From Hyphomicrobiales bacterium (GTDB lineage: Bacteria > Pseudomonadota > Alphaproteobacteria > Rhizobiales > Beijerinckiaceae): 38,401 nucleotides of DNA. Position 1 is the stretch's first letter; each line of letters opens with the position of its first letter. The stretch covers positions 1-38,401 of the forward strand of contig JAFAQA010000379.1 of assembly GCA_019246665.1 (NCBI GenBank). The letters are read 5' to 3'. Under the pieces are notes generated by a model. The model was not told where the DNA came from and ran no database searches. It worked only from the letters and a program-made list of their open reading frames with translations. The translations under genes were made by a program, and so were the position numbers. This document shows, piece after piece, positions 25,826 through 36,424 of the stretch.

Positions 25826-26803
25826 TCACCACCGTATCAATGCCGACCCCCAAGTGAACCCCCCTCCCATCGCCTCCAGAAGAACGAGCTGGCCCTGCTT
25901 GATCCGACCGTCGCGAACCGCCGTATCGAGTGCGAGCGGTATCGAGGCCGCCGAGGTATTGCCATGCTTCTCCACAGTCACCACAACCTTGTCCCGAGAA
26001 ATGCCGAGCTTGTCCGCACTCGCATCGATGATGCGGCGATTGGCCTGATGGGGCACGAACCAATCGATGTCGGAAGCATTGATCGAGGCTGCGGCAAACG
26101 CATCCTTGATCACATCCGTGATCATGCCGACGGCGTGCCGGAACACCTCCTTGCCTTCCATGCGAAGGTGGCCGACCGTTTTCGTCGAGGACGGTCCGCC
26201 ATCGACGTAAAGCTTGCTCTTGTGGCGGCCATCCGAGCGCAGATGCGTGGTGATCACGCCCCGCTCCGCCTTGACGCCGAGAATTTCGCGCGCTTCGAGC
26301 ACAACGGCACCGGCTCCATCCCCGAAGAGCACGCAAGTGCTCCGATCCGACCAGTCGAGAATGCGCGTGAAGGTCTCCGAGCCGATGACGATCGCACGCT
26401 TATGCGAGCCGGATGTGAGAAATTTGTCGGCGGTGGCGAGTGCGAAAACGAAACCGGAGCACACCGCCTGAAGATCGAAGGCGACGCCCTGGGTGATGCC
26501 GAGTGCCGACTGGATCTCGGTCGCGGTCGCCGGAAAAGTGTGGTCGGGCGTTGATGTCGCAAGAATGATCAGGTCAATGTCTTGCGGCTGGAGCTTCGCC
26601 TCCGCGAGCGCCGCTTTCGCGGCGGCAAGGCCCAGCGATGCCGTCGTCTCCTTATCGTCTGCGACGTGGCGTTCCTTTATGCCTGTTCGCTGGACGATCC
26701 AATCATCGGAAGTATCGACCATCCTCGACAGCTCGTCATTGCTCACGACGCGACGCGGCAGGGACGCCCCGGTGCTTAGGATCACCGATCTCGTTGTCTT
26801 CAC
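25826..26803 (-). CDS. fabH: 3-oxoacyl-[acyl-carrier-protein] synthase III
   Basis: A 325-residue condensing enzyme that starts fatty-acid synthesis by joining acetyl-CoA with malonyl-ACP. The catalytic triad is visible: Cys115 in AVCSGF, His252 in PHQANRR and Asn282 in [27 protein letters not shown] near the N-terminus is a family signature. The start is GTG at 26803, and the plsX stop TGA overlaps it (GTGA), so the two are translationally coupled. It precedes ihfA on the same strand, with a gap of about 195 bases. Confidence 0.97.
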   Translation of the reverse strand: MKTTRSVILSTGASLPRRVVSNDELSRMVDTSDDWIVQRTGIKERHVADDKETTASLGLAAAKAALAEAKLQPQDIDLIILATSTPDHTFPATATEIQSALGITQGVAFDLQAVCSGFVFALATADKFLTSGSHKRAIVIGSETFTRILDWSDRSTCVLFGDGAGAVVLEAREILGVKAERGVITTHLRSDGRHKSKLYVDGGPSSTKTVGHLRMEGKEVFRHAVGMITDVIKDAFAAASINASDIDWFVPHQANRRIIDASADKLGISRDKVVVTVEKHGNTSAASIPLALDTAVRDGRIKQGQLVLLEAMGGGFTWGSALIRW

Positions 26804-27894
26804 GCGGTCTTGTCCTCGGCGAGAGTTTTAGCGACGCGCGGAGCAGCGGGCTCGGCGGCCGCGCGCGCAGCGGCAAGTTGCGGCGAGCTCAAGCTCGCCT
26901 GAATGACGTCGACGAGATTGTAGCGCGCAATGTCGTAGGCGAGCTCGATGGCGCTCGCGAAGCCGAGCTCATTGGTGCGTCCGTGACTCTTGATCACCAC
27001 CCCATTGAGGCCGAGGAAGACGCTGCCATTGACCTTTCGCGGATCCATCTTGTCGCGAAGAGCACCGATTGCGTGACGCGCAAAAAGATAACCAATGCGC
27101 GCCATCAAGGTACGGCTCATGGCAGCGCGCATATACGAAGCGACCTGTCTCGCCGTGCCCTCGGCCGTCTTCAGCGCCACATTTCCCGTGAAGCCTTCCG
27201 TGACCACCACATCGACCGAGCCAAGCCCGACATCGTCCCCTTCGACAAAGCCGACATATTCGAGATCCGCGAGGTTGGCCTCACGCAACATGCGGCCTGC
27301 CTTGCGAATAGGCTCCAGCCCCTTGATCTCCTCCACTCCGACGTTGAGAAGGCCGACGAGCGGCTTGTCCACGTCGAAGACGACGCGCGCCATGGCGGCG
27401 CCCATCACGGCAAGGTCCGTCAGATGCTTGGCGTCCGCGCCGATAGTCGCGCCGACATCGAGCACGATGCTCTCGCCACGTGCGTTGGGCCAAATGACCG
27501 CGAGAGCCGGCCTATCGACACCCGCCATCGGGCGCAGGCAAAAAGTCGACATCGCCATCAGCGCACCAGTGTTGCCGGCCGATACCGCGACGTCGGCTTC
27601 CTTTTTCTTCACCGCCTCGATGGCGAGCCACATCGAGGATTTCCAACGGCCCGCGCGCAAGGCTTGGCTCGGCTTGTCATCCATTTTCACGGCGACATCG
27701 GTGTGGTGAAAGGTCGAGAAATCCCTGACGCTCGGAAAGCGGTCGAGAAGCGGCATCACATCGCTCTCGCGCCCATAGAGCATGTAGCGAATGTCAGGGC
27801 GCCGCTCGCGCGCGATGGATGCGCCAGGCACGAGCGGTTCAGGACCGTTGTCGCCTCCCATCATGTCGATCGCGATACGAACGGTCTGAGGCAT
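26800..27894 (-). CDS. plsX: Phosphate acyltransferase PlsX
   Basis: A 364-residue peripheral membrane enzyme that makes acyl-phosphate from acyl-ACP for phospholipid synthesis. Family features: [20 protein letters not shown] at the start, [43 protein letters not shown], and [20 protein letters not shown]. The length is normal. The last residues form an Ala-rich tail ending LAEDKTA. It overlaps the fabH start by four bases, as in many alphaproteobacteria, linking phospholipid and fatty-acid initiation. Confidence 0.97.
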   Translation of the reverse strand: MPQTVRIAIDMMGGDNGPEPLVPGASIARERRPDIRYMLYGRESDVMPLLDRFPSVRDFSTFHHTDVAVKMDDKPSQALRAGRWKSSMWLAIEAVKKKEADVAVSAGNTGALMAMSTFCLRPMAGVDRPALAVIWPNARGESIVLDVGATIGADAKHLTDLAVMGAAMARVVFDVDKPLVGLLNVGVEEIKGLEPIRKAGRMLREANLADLEYVGFVEGDDVGLGSVDVVVTEGFTGNVALKTAEGTARQVASYMRAAMSRTLMARIGYLFARHAIGALRDKMDPRKVNGSVFLGLNGVVIKSHGRTNELGFASAIELAYDIARYNLVDVIQASLSSPQLAAARAAAEPAAPRVAKTLAEDKTA

Positions 27895-28005
27895 GGCTTC
27901 TCGTGGTTCGGCCCTTGCTTTCGATCGGCGCCGCCTTCGCGTCGCGGCGCGACAATAGCGCTTTGCGTCGGCGGCGCAATGGCGCAGGACAGGGACAATC
28001 CGGGC

Positions 28006-28542
28006 TTATCCCTTGGCCGGGCCCCTTCCCCGATGACGAGCGAGCACCGCGAAGGGTGAGGCCTCGCGGTCCACCTCGGTTTTCTCGCGAACAAATTCAA
28101 CACCGGGCTTGCGTGGATGAGGATCAAGGCCGAGCGCAAGAAATTCCTGCGTCATGGCGCCGAGATCGATCTTCCCGTCGCGAAGCGGCTCCGGCGGGTC
28201 TTCGTCGTCGGGAGAAATATCGATTCGGCCGGTTGCCGGGCGGGAGCCATCTTCCGCGGCGAAAGTGAGTTCGACAGGCTCTCGCACATCGGCTTCGAAC
28301 GGGTCGAGGCTTACGACGCAAGTCTGACGCACGCGGGCCGTGACCTCGCCCTTCACGCGCGCCCCCCGCGCCATGAGGCTCAGGCGATAGCTGCCGCGGA
28401 GGGCTTCAACGCCAAGCAGGCCAAATCGTCGAGCAATCTCGCCGCGTTCTTCAGCGTTCGCCTCGACCTCGATTTCGAGCCCCGTGCGCGGAATATCGGC
28501 AATTGCGATCTCCCGCCTCAGAGGCGAAAATTCCCGCTTCAT
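28006..28542 (-). CDS. DUF177 (YceD-like) protein
   Basis: A 178-residue soluble protein. It shows the DUF177 pattern: an N-terminal FSPLRREIAIADIPRTGLEI, the central QTCVVSLDPFEADVREPVEL with its conserved Cys, and the acidic SPDDEDPPEPLRDGKIDLGA block followed by EFLALGLDPHPRKPGVEF. Bacterial relatives (YceD) affect 23S rRNA accumulation; in many bacteria the gene precedes rpmF and plsX. Here plsX is 111 bases downstream and rpmF is absent. The ATG at 28542 gives the family N-terminus. Confidence 0.9.
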   Translation of the reverse strand: MKREFSPLRREIAIADIPRTGLEIEVEANAEERGEIARRFGLLGVEALRGSYRLSLMARGARVKGEVTARVRQTCVVSLDPFEADVREPVELTFAAEDGSRPATGRIDISPDDEDPPEPLRDGKIDLGAMTQEFLALGLDPHPRKPGVEFVREKTEVDREASPFAVLARHRGRGPAKG

Positions 28543-28647
28543 CCCCTATCACCGGTTCATCACGTCGAGACCAAGATACTCAGATAGGGCGCTAGCTCGA
28601 AGGCATAAACGGCAAAGAGAGTCGCAAGAGCTCGCTGGCCTTGCGGG

Positions 28648-29193
28648 TCATCGATCACCCGACGCCGATTCCAAGGAATGCACAATCGCTGCATCGAGCC
28701 CTTCACCCAGAATGTCGTCGAGATCGAGCATTCCGAGCGTCCCCTCGATTCTCGCGGCCCAAATCGCAAGCCCTTCCGCGTCTCCTCCCCCGTCAGCAAA
28801 AACGTTTCGTCGCAAGGCATCGGCGATAAGCATCGGGTCGGCGCTGGAGAAGACCTTGTCATAGGCGTTTGCACGCCCGTAAAACGCCCTCGCCAAAACC
28901 TTCATGCGCCGAGGAACCGCTACATCCCCGATCCCGATCTCCCGCAATCCCTGATCGAGCCGGCGAAAAACAAGGTCGGCGAGGTCTTGGGCCACATCGG
29001 CGGCGGGCTCCGGAAGCATGCCGAGACGTCGGAGCATCAGGGCGAAATGTAAGGCCAGCAGCTCGAAACGCCCTTCGAAAGTATCGGCGACACCATAGCG
29101 CGTGAAAAGAACGGGACGCCGCGCCAGCGCCGCGATCGAATCGTGAAGGCGTTCGATCGGCACCAATCGCTTGCGTCTCACAAATGGCCACAT
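28648..29193 (-). CDS. Ubiquinol-cytochrome c chaperone family protein (CBP3-like)
   Basis: A 181-residue protein related to mitochondrial CBP3/UQCC1, which helps assemble the cytochrome bc1 complex. Recognisable blocks are FTRYGVADTFEGRFELLALH, FALMLRRLGM, FRRLDQGLREIGIGD and MKVLARAFYGRANAYDKVF. No membrane helix or signal is visible. The neighbour DUF177 gene follows after 105 bases on the same strand, an order often seen upstream of plsX in this class. bamE is divergent. Function is inferred from the family. Confidence 0.9.
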   Translation of the reverse strand: MWPFVRRKRLVPIERLHDSIAALARRPVLFTRYGVADTFEGRFELLALHFALMLRRLGMLPEPAADVAQDLADLVFRRLDQGLREIGIGDVAVPRRMKVLARAFYGRANAYDKVFSSADPMLIADALRRNVFADGGGDAEGLAIWAARIEGTLGMLDLDDILGEGLDAAIVHSLESASGDR

Positions 29194-29330
29194 TCTGACT
29201 ACAAGCCTCGCAAGAAAGCTCGGCCTTTGAACGCCAAAGCCCTGTTCTGAACGAAGCCTTGCGTTCGAATGAAGGCCGCGTTACCGCAACCCGCGCAAGA
29301 CCGCCCGAATGGGAGATGGGAGATCCTCAG

Positions 29331-29873
29331 GTGAAAGCAACCTTTTCTGCACCGCAAGTGGTGCCCGCGGGAAAGGCCGTTTCGGGCCCTCGCCTGTTCT
29401 TCGCCGTGCTTGCGATGGCGCCGCTCGTCGCCTGCGACCAGCTTCCGGCCCTGCCTTCCCTCAACTCCTTCACTCCGGGCCCAATCTTCACGGGCGGGCA
29501 GACGCTGACCCATGGCTATGTCTTCGACGACAAGATGATCGACGAGATCAAGCCGGGCACGGATGTCCAGACCGTCCTGCAGAAACTCGGGCAGCCGAGC
29601 ACCGTGTCCACGGTCGGCAACCAAACCTTCTATTACGCCTCGCAGACAACCTATCAGCGCTTCCAGTTTCAAAAGCCGAGCGTCGTCGACCAACGTGTCT
29701 TCGCGGTCTATTTCGACAAGAAGTTCAAGGTCGAACGTCTGGCGAATTGGGGGCTGCAGGACGGAAAGGTATTCGACTTCATCAGCCGAACCACGCCATC
29801 GAGCGGCACGGAGCAAAGCCTCTTGCGGCAAATCTTCAACGGCACGACGAGGTTCAACCCCTTCGGGGGGTGA
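29331..29873 (+). CDS. bamE: Outer-membrane assembly lipoprotein BamE (SmpA/OmlA)
   Basis: About 180 residues. With GTG at 29331 (GGGAG eight bases upstream) the signal peptide is GPRLFFAVLAMAPLVAC, with Cys35 in an LVAC lipobox, so the mature protein starts as a lipid-anchored Cys. The SmpA/OmlA domain follows: HGYVFDDKMIDEIKPGTDVQ, TVLQKLGQPSTVSTVGNQTF and VYFDKKFKVERLANWG. BamE supports BamA/BamD in inserting outer-membrane barrels such as the autotransporter at 988. ATG 29316 is possible, but GGGAG would touch it directly. A terminator hairpin follows at 29927-29956. Confidence 0.9.
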   Translation: MKATFSAPQVVPAGKAVSGPRLFFAVLAMAPLVACDQLPALPSLNSFTPGPIFTGGQTLTHGYVFDDKMIDEIKPGTDVQTVLQKLGQPSTVSTVGNQTFYYASQTTYQRFQFQKPSVVDQRVFAVYFDKKFKVERLANWGLQDGKVFDFISRTTPSSGTEQSLLRQIFNGTTRFNPFGG

Positions 29874-29926
29874 TAAGACGAGGGCAACCCCTTCGTTCAG
29901 GCTGAAGTGCCACCGCTCCGGTGAAC

Positions 29927-29956
29927 AAAACCCCGCGATCTCTCGCGCGGTTTTTG
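29927..29956. terminator. Terminator between convergent bamE and hppA
   Basis: AACC-C-CGCGA pairs with TCGCG-C-GGTT with one C/C mismatch, closing on TCTC, then TTTTT on the plus strand; AAAA precedes the left arm, so it can also work for the minus strand (hppA ends at 29983). Confidence 0.65.
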
Positions 29957-29982
29957 CTTTCAACTTAGGCTCGAGATGAGGG

Positions 29983-32127
29983 TCAGCCCGCGTGGGCCAG
30001 AATGGCGAGGAGAAGCAGGGCAACGATGTTGGTGATCTTGATCGCCGGATTGACCGCGGGACCCGCCGTATCCTTATAGGGATCACCGACCGTATCACCC
30101 GTCACTGAGGCCTTATGGGCTTCAGAACCCTTCACATGTGTCACGCCATCCTTGTCGACGAAGCCGTCCTCGAAGGACTTCTTGGCATTGTCCCAAGCGC
30201 CGCCTCCAGACGTCATCGACACGGCGACGAAAAGGCCGTTGACGATCACGCCGAGTAGCGAGGCGCCAAGCGCCGCGAAAGCCGACGCTTTCGAGCCCGA
30301 GATGAAGTAGACGCCGAAATAGGCGACGAAGGGTGCAAGCACAGGCAAAAGCGAGGGGACAATCATCTCGCGAATCGCCGCCCTGGTAAGCATATCGACA
30401 GCGCGGCCGTAATCAGGCCGGTCCTTGCCTTCCATGATGCCCGGCTTTTCGCGGAATTGCCGGCGCACCTCGATGACCACAGAACCGGCGGCCCGTCCCA
30501 CGGCTGTCATGGCGATTCCCCCGAAAAGGTAGGGAATGAGGCCGCCGAAGATGAGCCCCGCCACGACGTAAGGGTTCGACAGGTCGAACGAGACGGAACC
30601 CATATCCTTGAAGAACGGGAACTTGTCGGGATTGGCCGCGAAGAAGCTCAGATCATTCGAATATGCGGCGAAGAGCACGAGGGCGCCGAGTCCCGCCGAG
30701 CCGATCGCGTAACCCTTGGTCACGGCCTTGGTGGTGTTGCCCACCGCATCGAGCGCGTCGGTCGAATGGCGGACCTCCTTGGGAAGACCGGCCATTTCCG
30801 CAATGCCGCCAGCATTATCGGTGACCGGACCGAAGGCGTCGAGCGCCACGATGATGCCGGCAAGACCGAGCATGGTGGTCACCGCGATCGCGGTGCCATA
30901 GAGGCCCGCAAGCTGATAGGTTGCGATGATGCCGAAGACGATGACGAGCGCGGGCAGCGCGGTCGCTTCGAGCGATACAGCCAGACCTTGAATCACATTC
31001 GTGCCGTGGCCGGTGACCGAGGCCTGGGCGATCGAGACCACCGGGCGCTTGCCCGTTCCCGTGTAGTATTCAGTGATCCAGACAATGAGGCCGGTGACGA
31101 TGAGCCCGACGATACCACAAACAAAGAGGCTCGTGCCCGTGATCACATGGCCGCCGGCCTGACCCATCTCGCCCCAGCCGATGAGGAGATGGGTCACGAA
31201 TGCAAGGCCGGCGATCGACAGCAAGCCCGCGGCGATCAGGCCCTTATAGAGAGCGCCCATGATCGAACCGGAGGGGCCGAGCTTGACGAAAAAGGCCCCC
31301 ACGACGGAGGTGATGATGCAAGCCGCACAAATGGCGAGGGGATAAACCATTGCCGGCCCGAGCCGCGCCGGGTCGGAGCCGAAGAAGATGGCCCCGAGCA
31401 CCATCGTGGCGACCACCGTCACCGCATAGGTCTCGAACAGATCGGCTGCCATGCCGGCGCAATCGCCGACATTGTCGCCCACATTGTCGGCGATAGTCGC
31501 CGGATTGCGCGGATCGTCCTCGGGAATGCCCGCTTCGACCTTGCCGACGAGATCGGCGCCGACATCCGCGCCTTTCGTGAAAATGCCGCCACCCAGACGT
31601 GCGAAGATGGAGATGAGCGAAGCGCCGAAGCCGAGCGCGACGAGCGAATCGACGACCACGCGATCATTCGGCGCATAGCCGCCGAACTTCGTCAGGATCG
31701 AGTAGTATCCAGCGACGCCCAGGAGCGCGAGGCCGGCGACCAACATGCCGGTCACCGCTCCGGATCGGAAGGAAATATCGAGCCCTTCTGCGAGCGATTT
31801 CGTGGCCGCTTGAGCTGTGCGCACATTGGCGCGAACCGAGACGTTCATGCCGATGAAGCCCGCGGCTCCCGACAAGATGGCGCCGATCAGGAACCCGATC
31901 GCGACTTTGAAGCCGAGTAGCACTGCGATCACGATGAAGATCACGATGCCGACTGCGCTGATCGTGGTGTATTGCCGCTTGAGATAGGCCTGCGCGCCTT
32001 CCGCGATCGCTCCCGCGATCTCTTGCATGCGCGCGCTGCCCGCATCCAAGGCCATGACCGATCTCACGGTCACGATGCCGTATATGACGGCGATAAGGCC
32101 GGCCAGCATGATCAACGCCAAAGTCAT
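29983..32127 (-). CDS. hppA: K+-independent proton-pumping inorganic pyrophosphatase
   Basis: A 714-residue integral membrane pump with about 16 helices that uses pyrophosphate hydrolysis to move protons. The substrate-site motif [20 protein letters not shown] is followed by the metal-binding [26 protein letters not shown] near residue 461 has Lys where K+-dependent enzymes have Ala, marking the K+-independent class, and the C-terminal [20 protein letters not shown] completes the active site. The ATG at 32127 has GGAGAAG about five bases upstream; the frame is open far beyond it (to 32985), but that part lies inside the MFS gene in another frame. Pyrophosphate is also released by dinB- and pyrG-type reactions, but that link is general. 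Confidence 0.97.
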   Translation of the reverse strand: MTLALIMLAGLIAVIYGIVTVRSVMALDAGSARMQEIAGAIAEGAQAYLKRQYTTISAVGIVIFIVIAVLLGFKVAIGFLIGAILSGAAGFIGMNVSVRANVRTAQAATKSLAEGLDISFRSGAVTGMLVAGLALLGVAGYYSILTKFGGYAPNDRVVVDSLVALGFGASLISIFARLGGGIFTKGADVGADLVGKVEAGIPEDDPRNPATIADNVGDNVGDCAGMAADLFETYAVTVVATMVLGAIFFGSDPARLGPAMVYPLAICAACIITSVVGAFFVKLGPSGSIMGALYKGLIAAGLLSIAGLAFVTHLLIGWGEMGQAGGHVITGTSLFVCGIVGLIVTGLIVWITEYYTGTGKRPVVSIAQASVTGHGTNVIQGLAVSLEATALPALVIVFGIIATYQLAGLYGTAIAVTTMLGLAGIIVALDAFGPVTDNAGGIAEMAGLPKEVRHSTDALDAVGNTTKAVTKGYAIGSAGLGALVLFAAYSNDLSFFAANPDKFPFFKDMGSVSFDLSNPYVVAGLIFGGLIPYLFGGIAMTAVGRAAGSVVIEVRRQFREKPGIMEGKDRPDYGRAVDMLTRAAIREMIVPSLLPVLAPFVAYFGVYFISGSKASAFAALGASLLGVIVNGLFVAVSMTSGGGAWDNAKKSFEDGFVDKDGVTHVKGSEAHKASVTGDTVGDPYKDTAGPAVNPAIKITNIVALLLLAILAHAG

Positions 32128-32282
32128 AAGGTCTTCTCCAGAAGGTGACCAAGTTGCCTCGTCCCGGCCCCGGTAGGGCGCGTGAATAGACGACGCGGAG
32201 GGATTTGCCCCAAAAAGTGCCGCTCTTCTGCCAAACTTGGCGCTCCGGCGCAACCGTGATGCAGAGCGCGCTGCGCCCGTGC

Positions 32283-33482
32283 TCAGGCCAAGGCGAGGCG
32301 GTGAGCGCGCCGTGCGGCCAAAATCAGGGCAACACCCAGAAGCGCGGCCGGGAAGGCAGCGGCCGCGATGCCCGCCCAGCCGAAGACGTCGAGCAAAACG
32401 CCGGAAAAATACGCTGCAAAAGCCGTCCCACCGAACACGACAAAATCGTTCGTCGCCTGGACCTTGGCGCGCTCTTCCGGGCGCGTGACGCTGGTCACGG
32501 CAGCCGTCGCCGAAAGGAAAGCGAAGTTCCAACCCACGCCGAGGAGGAGCAGCGCGGCCTCGAAATGAAGCGCGCTGATTCCCGCTTCGGCCACCATCCC
32601 GCAAACGAGAAAGATGGCGCAACCAACAAGGCCGACACGGAGAATGCCGAAGCGCGAGATCAGATGTCCGGTGATGAAACTCGGCGCATACATGCCGACG
32701 ATGTGCCATTGAATCGCATCGGTTGCGCTCGTGACCGGAAGGCCGCAGCCGACCATGGCCAGCGGCGTCGAGGTCATGATGAGATTCATCACCCCTTGCG
32801 ATACCATCCCGAGCAGCATGGCGGCGGCGAGACGACCGTCCGCTAAGATTTCGCCGATTGGCCTTCCTTTCCTCTTCGGCCGCTCTTGCGGAGGCGGCAC
32901 GCGCAATGCCAAGAGGACGAAGAAGGCGATCGCCGCGACCGCCGCTTGCGCGATATAGGTCGCGGCGAAGAGATAAGGCACCCAAAGGTCCTGCGTGAAA
33001 TTCACGAGCCTTGTGCCGACGAAGGCCGAGGCAACGCCGCCGCCGAGCGCCAACGCAATGGCGCGCGGACGGTAAGCGGGCGTTGCCGTGTCGGCGGCCG
33101 CGAAGCGGTACTGCACGACAAAGGCCTGGTAGGCGCCGGCCGAGAAGGTGGCGAGGCAGAAAAGCGCGAAGCTTCCATGGACGATGGCGGTCGCGCCGAG
33201 GAGACCCGCGAGAACGCCAAAAAGCGCCCCGCCGGCAAAGCCGTTTCGCCGACCGAAGCGCCGCATCGAAAAAGCAGCAGGAAAGGCCGAGGCGGCCGTC
33301 CCCAGGACGAAAGTCAGCACTGGTATCGTCGCGAGCTTCATCTCCCCGGTCAGGGCGCGCCCGACGAGTCCGCTCGTTGCGATCACGACGCTGGCATTGG
33401 CACCAGCGAGCGCCGCCGCCGCCGCCAGGACCCAGACGTTGTATCTTGCAAGACGGTCGCCCGCGTCCTTCACCAGGGCCAT
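32283..33482 (-). CDS. Major facilitator superfamily transporter
   Basis: A 399-residue membrane protein with about 12 hydrophobic segments. The inter-helix motif [15 protein letters not shown] after helix 2 is an MFS-A motif variant. A polar central loop ([20 protein letters not shown], about 190-210) separates the two six-helix halves, and [15 protein letters not shown] repeats the loop motif in the second half. The substrate is unknown; no neighbour points to one. The ATG at 33482 has GAGGA nine bases upstream; an in-frame GTG at 33521 would add 13 polar residues. hppA follows on the same strand after 155 bases, so cotranscription is possible. Confidence 0.88.
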   Translation of the reverse strand: MALVKDAGDRLARYNVWVLAAAAALAGANASVVIATSGLVGRALTGEMKLATIPVLTFVLGTAASAFPAAFSMRRFGRRNGFAGGALFGVLAGLLGATAIVHGSFALFCLATFSAGAYQAFVVQYRFAAADTATPAYRPRAIALALGGGVASAFVGTRLVNFTQDLWVPYLFAATYIAQAAVAAIAFFVLLALRVPPPQERPKRKGRPIGEILADGRLAAAMLLGMVSQGVMNLIMTSTPLAMVGCGLPVTSATDAIQWHIVGMYAPSFITGHLISRFGILRVGLVGCAIFLVCGMVAEAGISALHFEAALLLLGVGWNFAFLSATAAVTSVTRPEERAKVQATNDFVVFGGTAFAAYFSGVLLDVFGWAGIAAAAFPAALLGVALILAARRAHRLALA

Positions 33483-33745
33483 ATCGTTTCGATCCTCAGC
33501 GTTCTTCTCGATCAGCGGCACCGATGTTCACGGCGGCCGAGCTCAGGCGTTGCTGTTCTTGGTTCTTCGCGCAGCCTCACCGGATGGCCAAATCACGAGA
33601 GCGTCAACGGTGAGGCCGGTCATGGCTGCCATCCCGCTGCCGGAGATGTGTTTCGTCGCTGTTCGAATAAGCGCTTGGACAAGGGAGAGGCGGTGTCGCT
33701 ATCCTGGCACGATCGATCCTGCCGCGTTCCCGCTGGAGAGCCCCG

Positions 33746-34609
33746 ATGCCGAAAAATCTCGTCTCGACGGAATGGCTGCAGGAGAATCTCAACGCGCCGA
33801 ACATAGCGGTGGTCGACTCCTCCTGGTATTTGCCGACGCAGAACCGCGATGGAAAAGCCGAATACCTCGCCCGGCACATTCCGGGAGCGGTCCATTTCGA
33901 TATCGAGGAGATCAGCGACCGCAACTCCTCCCTGCCTCATATGATGCCGTCGCCCGAGCAATTTGCGCGCCAGATGAGCGAGCTCGGCATCGGCGATACG
34001 ATGAGTATCGTGGTCTATGACGGTGCCGGGTTGTTTTCCGCGCCGCGGGTGTGGTGGATGCTTCGCGTCTTTGGGGCGCGCGACGTGCATATTCTCGATG
34101 GCGGCTTCCCGAAATGGCTAAGGGAAGGTCGCCCAACTGAGGCCGGTCCCGGCAAGCGACCGCCGGCGCATTTCACGGCTCGCTTTGGGGCCAAGGCGGT
34201 TGCCGACAGGCGTCGCGTGCGCGAGGCCCTGGAGACGGGAGCTGCGCAGGTCGTCGACGCGCGTTCTGCGGAACGGTTCACGGGAGAAGCGCCCGAGATC
34301 CGCCCCGGAATTCCGAGCGGGCACATGCCGGGCGCTTTGAACGCCCCTTCATCCACCTTGCTTGATCAAGGCCGGCTCAAATCGCCGGAGGCGCTGGAGA
34401 AGGTCCTCGAGCAGGCGGGGCTCGACAGCGAGCGGCCGGTGATCACGAGCTGCGGCTCAGGGGTCTCGGCCGCGATCATTTCGCTCGCGCTCGACGAGCT
34501 CGGCCGCCCGGCAGAAGCGCTCTACGATGGCTCTTGGACCGAATGGGCTTCGACGAAGGACATGCCGGTCGCGACCGGCCCTGCAAAGCGCAAGGGGGCC
34601 AAGAATTAG
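33746..34609 (+). CDS. sseA: 3-mercaptopyruvate sulfurtransferase (rhodanese family)
   Basis: A 287-residue tandem-rhodanese protein. The N-terminal inactive domain begins LVSTEWLQENLNAPNIAVVD and includes ARHIPGAVHFDIEEISD. The C-terminal domain has the active-site loop CGSGVSA, nucleophile near Cys236. CGSG[VS] loops mark mercaptopyruvate sulfurtransferases; thiosulfate rhodaneses have CRKGV. The enzyme moves sulfur from 3-mercaptopyruvate to thiols or cyanide, in the cytoplasm (no signal peptide). The ATG at 33746 follows GGAGAGCCCC. It is alone on this strand, between the divergent MFS gene and the convergent membrane hydroxylase gene. Confidence 0.95.
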   Translation: MPKNLVSTEWLQENLNAPNIAVVDSSWYLPTQNRDGKAEYLARHIPGAVHFDIEEISDRNSSLPHMMPSPEQFARQMSELGIGDTMSIVVYDGAGLFSAPRVWWMLRVFGARDVHILDGGFPKWLREGRPTEAGPGKRPPAHFTARFGAKAVADRRRVREALETGAAQVVDARSAERFTGEAPEIRPGIPSGHMPGALNAPSSTLLDQGRLKSPEALEKVLEQAGLDSERPVITSCGSGVSAAIISLALDELGRPAEALYDGSWTEWASTKDMPVATGPAKRKGAKN

Positions 34610-34615
34610 GCGGTG

Positions 34616-35626
34616 CTATTTCGCCGGCGGCAAGTGAGGGGTTGCGGGGCCCGTGAGCGCCTTCGAGCGCGCCAGGATCAGGCGCCAAGCCTTGACGAAA
34701 GGCAGAAGATAAAGGGCGCGCACCGAATGGTATTCGGCCTCCTCGATCCCGTTCATTCCGATCTGGAATTTCTCGCGGCGATCGACTGCGTAGAGCGTCC
34801 CGAATAGCCAATCCCAAATGGCGAAAACGAAGCCCAAATTCTTGTCCCAATGGCGCTGCGCCACGGAGTGGTGCAGCTGGTGATGAGCGGGCGAGACAAA
34901 AAGCTTTCCCCAGATTCCCTTGTAGGGAAGCCAGATATGCGAATGGCGCAAGTGGAAGCCGAAGAAATAGAAGATCGCCACAAGAAAATTGAGCTGCAGA
35001 ACACCGAATATCTGCGCCTGCGATCCGAAGAGGAATCGGCAGAAAGCGAGTACGATGCCGCCGCAGATGGCCGAGCAGACGATATTGAGCGCGTCATCGA
35101 GAGGATGCACCCGTCCTGCTGTCAGCGGGGTGAGCACCTCGGCCGAATGATGTACTTTGTGGAACTCCCAAAGGATCGGGATTTTGTGGAGAAGCCAATG
35201 TGCGAACCACAAGCCGAAATCCATGGCGAGCGCAAACACCACGGTGGTGATGAAGATCGCGACGTAGGAAGGCACAGCCAGCTCGGGTGAGCGCGCGACG
35301 GCGTTGATAACGAAGCTGACCACCTCGACCGAAGACGAGCTCACCGCGATCAGCCCCGCGAATGCCACCGCGAATAGGAGCTTGTTCACGAGGAAGAAGC
35401 GATAATCCGCAAGGGCCGATCGGTGGGCGTAGATCTCCTTCGGGAAGAGGTAGCGAAAAAGGCCTTCGGCCGCGAGCCGCGGATCATGCTTGGCTTCGAA
35501 ATAGAAGACGACACAGCCGATCGCCAGAGAGACCGCCACATAGAGGGCGAACCAGCGATTTGTCGGGTCTTGGAACATGCCAACGAAAGCAAAAGCTGGA
35601 TTTGACCCATTTACGAATTCGGGCAT
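34616..35626 (-). CDS. Sterol desaturase / fatty acid hydroxylase family membrane protein
   Basis: A 336-residue protein with several hydrophobic segments and the three histidine clusters of di-iron membrane hydroxylases: HWLLH, HKVHH and HHQLHH, plus HLRHSHIW between the second and third. RVHPLDD and the C-terminal WDWLFGTLY are family hallmarks. Members hydroxylate or desaturate sterols, carotenoids, fatty-acid or hopanoid-like lipids; this one's substrate is not predictable. The ATG at 35626 is preferred over an in-frame start at 35725 because the family begins near it and AGGAAGAG lies 10 bases upstream. It is six bases from the sulfurtransferase stop, convergent with it. Confidence 0.92.
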   Translation of the reverse strand: MPEFVNGSNPAFAFVGMFQDPTNRWFALYVAVSLAIGCVVFYFEAKHDPRLAAEGLFRYLFPKEIYAHRSALADYRFFLVNKLLFAVAFAGLIAVSSSSVEVVSFVINAVARSPELAVPSYVAIFITTVVFALAMDFGLWFAHWLLHKIPILWEFHKVHHSAEVLTPLTAGRVHPLDDALNIVCSAICGGIVLAFCRFLFGSQAQIFGVLQLNFLVAIFYFFGFHLRHSHIWLPYKGIWGKLFVSPAHHQLHHSVAQRHWDKNLGFVFAIWDWLFGTLYAVDRREKFQIGMNGIEEAEYHSVRALYLLPFVKAWRLILARSKALTGPATPHLPPAK

Positions 35627-35815
35627 GAAAGTTGCTCTTCCTCGAATCGATTCGCGCTGCGGAAGCATCGAGGAGGCCATCGCCCCGCTGCCCGGTCGAC
35701 AGCCCTGGATCGAGACGCTCGACACCCTCCCCTCTCAGGCTGAGAATGCCTGAAGATGTTTTCCTAACGCTGATAACAGCCGCTCAAATGCGCGCGAATT
35801 CGTGCTTTTGCGCCT

Positions 35816-36424
35816 TCAGCGCCCCTTGGCGGTTTGTGCGATGAGGTTGGCGAGAGCGTCATTTCCGGATGCAGAGGCGTGCGAAGCCTTTTCACCCGTT
35901 TGCAGCTTCACCGCGGCCGATTTCATCGGCACCGGAGACACTGGCGCTGCTCCGCCGATGATGTCCGCGAGGGGGTCCCGCTCGGCATGACGCAGCGGCG
36001 CCGATCTTACCCCAGGCGGCGAACCCGCATCTCCGTGGCCGAGCACGGCCGGACGCGATGGTGGCAGCGCCGTATCCGGCTCTTGCGCCGTCATCACTGA
36101 ATTCGCGGGAGCGGCAGCACCCGGCGTAGCGGCAGGCGCGGCCGCCGGCGGTTCAGCCAGCCTTCGGGAGCCGGCGATGTTATGCTGCGGGGCTATTGCG
36201 GCCTGATGAAACAGGGGAGCGGGGTGATGGTCCGCCTGCATCCACAGCGCGTTGATTGAAACCACAATGCCGAGCCCGCCGAAAAGGAGCAGCAAGGCGA
36301 CCGTGCCGGGACGGGCAAGAGCAAAACCCCCTGCGCGTCGCAAGGCTATGGAAATGAGTGAATCGCGGGGCGCGCTTGAGCGCATCCCTGAATTGTTCCT
36401 CGTCGATCTTGTTGCGGAAAGCAT
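35816..36424 (-). CDS. Hypothetical membrane-anchored protein encoded downstream of the sensor kinase
   Basis: A 202-residue protein. After a basic N-terminus there is one transmembrane helix (about 40-58, GTVALLLLFGGLGIVVSINAL), then WMQADHHPAPLFHQ, a long Ala/Pro-rich linker, and a C-terminal part with DPLADIIGG and NDALANLIAQTAKG. Proteins with this N-terminus (helix followed by HPAPLF) and a DPxADIIxG block usually carry a C-terminal peptidoglycan-binding domain in Hyphomicrobiales; none is visible here, so it may be a shortened form. It starts 46 bases after the kinase stop, on the same strand. The ATG at 36424 has AAGGA upstream; ATG 36385 is an alternative. The function is unknown. Confidence 0.75.
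   Translation of the reverse strand: MLSATRSTRNNSGMRSSAPRDSLISIALRRAGGFALARPGTVALLLLFGGLGIVVSINALWMQADHHPAPLFHQAAIAPQHNIAGSRRLAEPPAAAPAATPGAAAPANSVMTAQEPDTALPPSRPAVLGHGDAGSPPGVRSAPLRHAERDPLADIIGGAAPVSPVPMKSAAVKLQTGEKASHASASGNDALANLIAQTAKGR

Noticed and set aside
26638-28059. 473-residue plus-strand frame opposite plsX-fabH
   Set aside because: Shadow frame rich in Arg and His; plsX and fabH are complete and overlap in the expected manner on the minus strand.
30457-31920. 487-residue plus-strand frame opposite hppA
   Set aside because: Arg/Asp/His-rich shadow of a membrane-protein gene; no domain recognised.
32194-32240. Possible further family B repeat near the hppA start
   Set aside because: CCCCAAAAAGTGCC resembles one arm, but no matching second arm or flanking words could be found.
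32128-32985. N-terminal extension of hppA to 32985
   Set aside because: The extension is out-of-frame MFS sequence, Arg-rich and non-hydrophobic; the ATG at 32127 has a proper ribosome-binding site and the family N-terminus.
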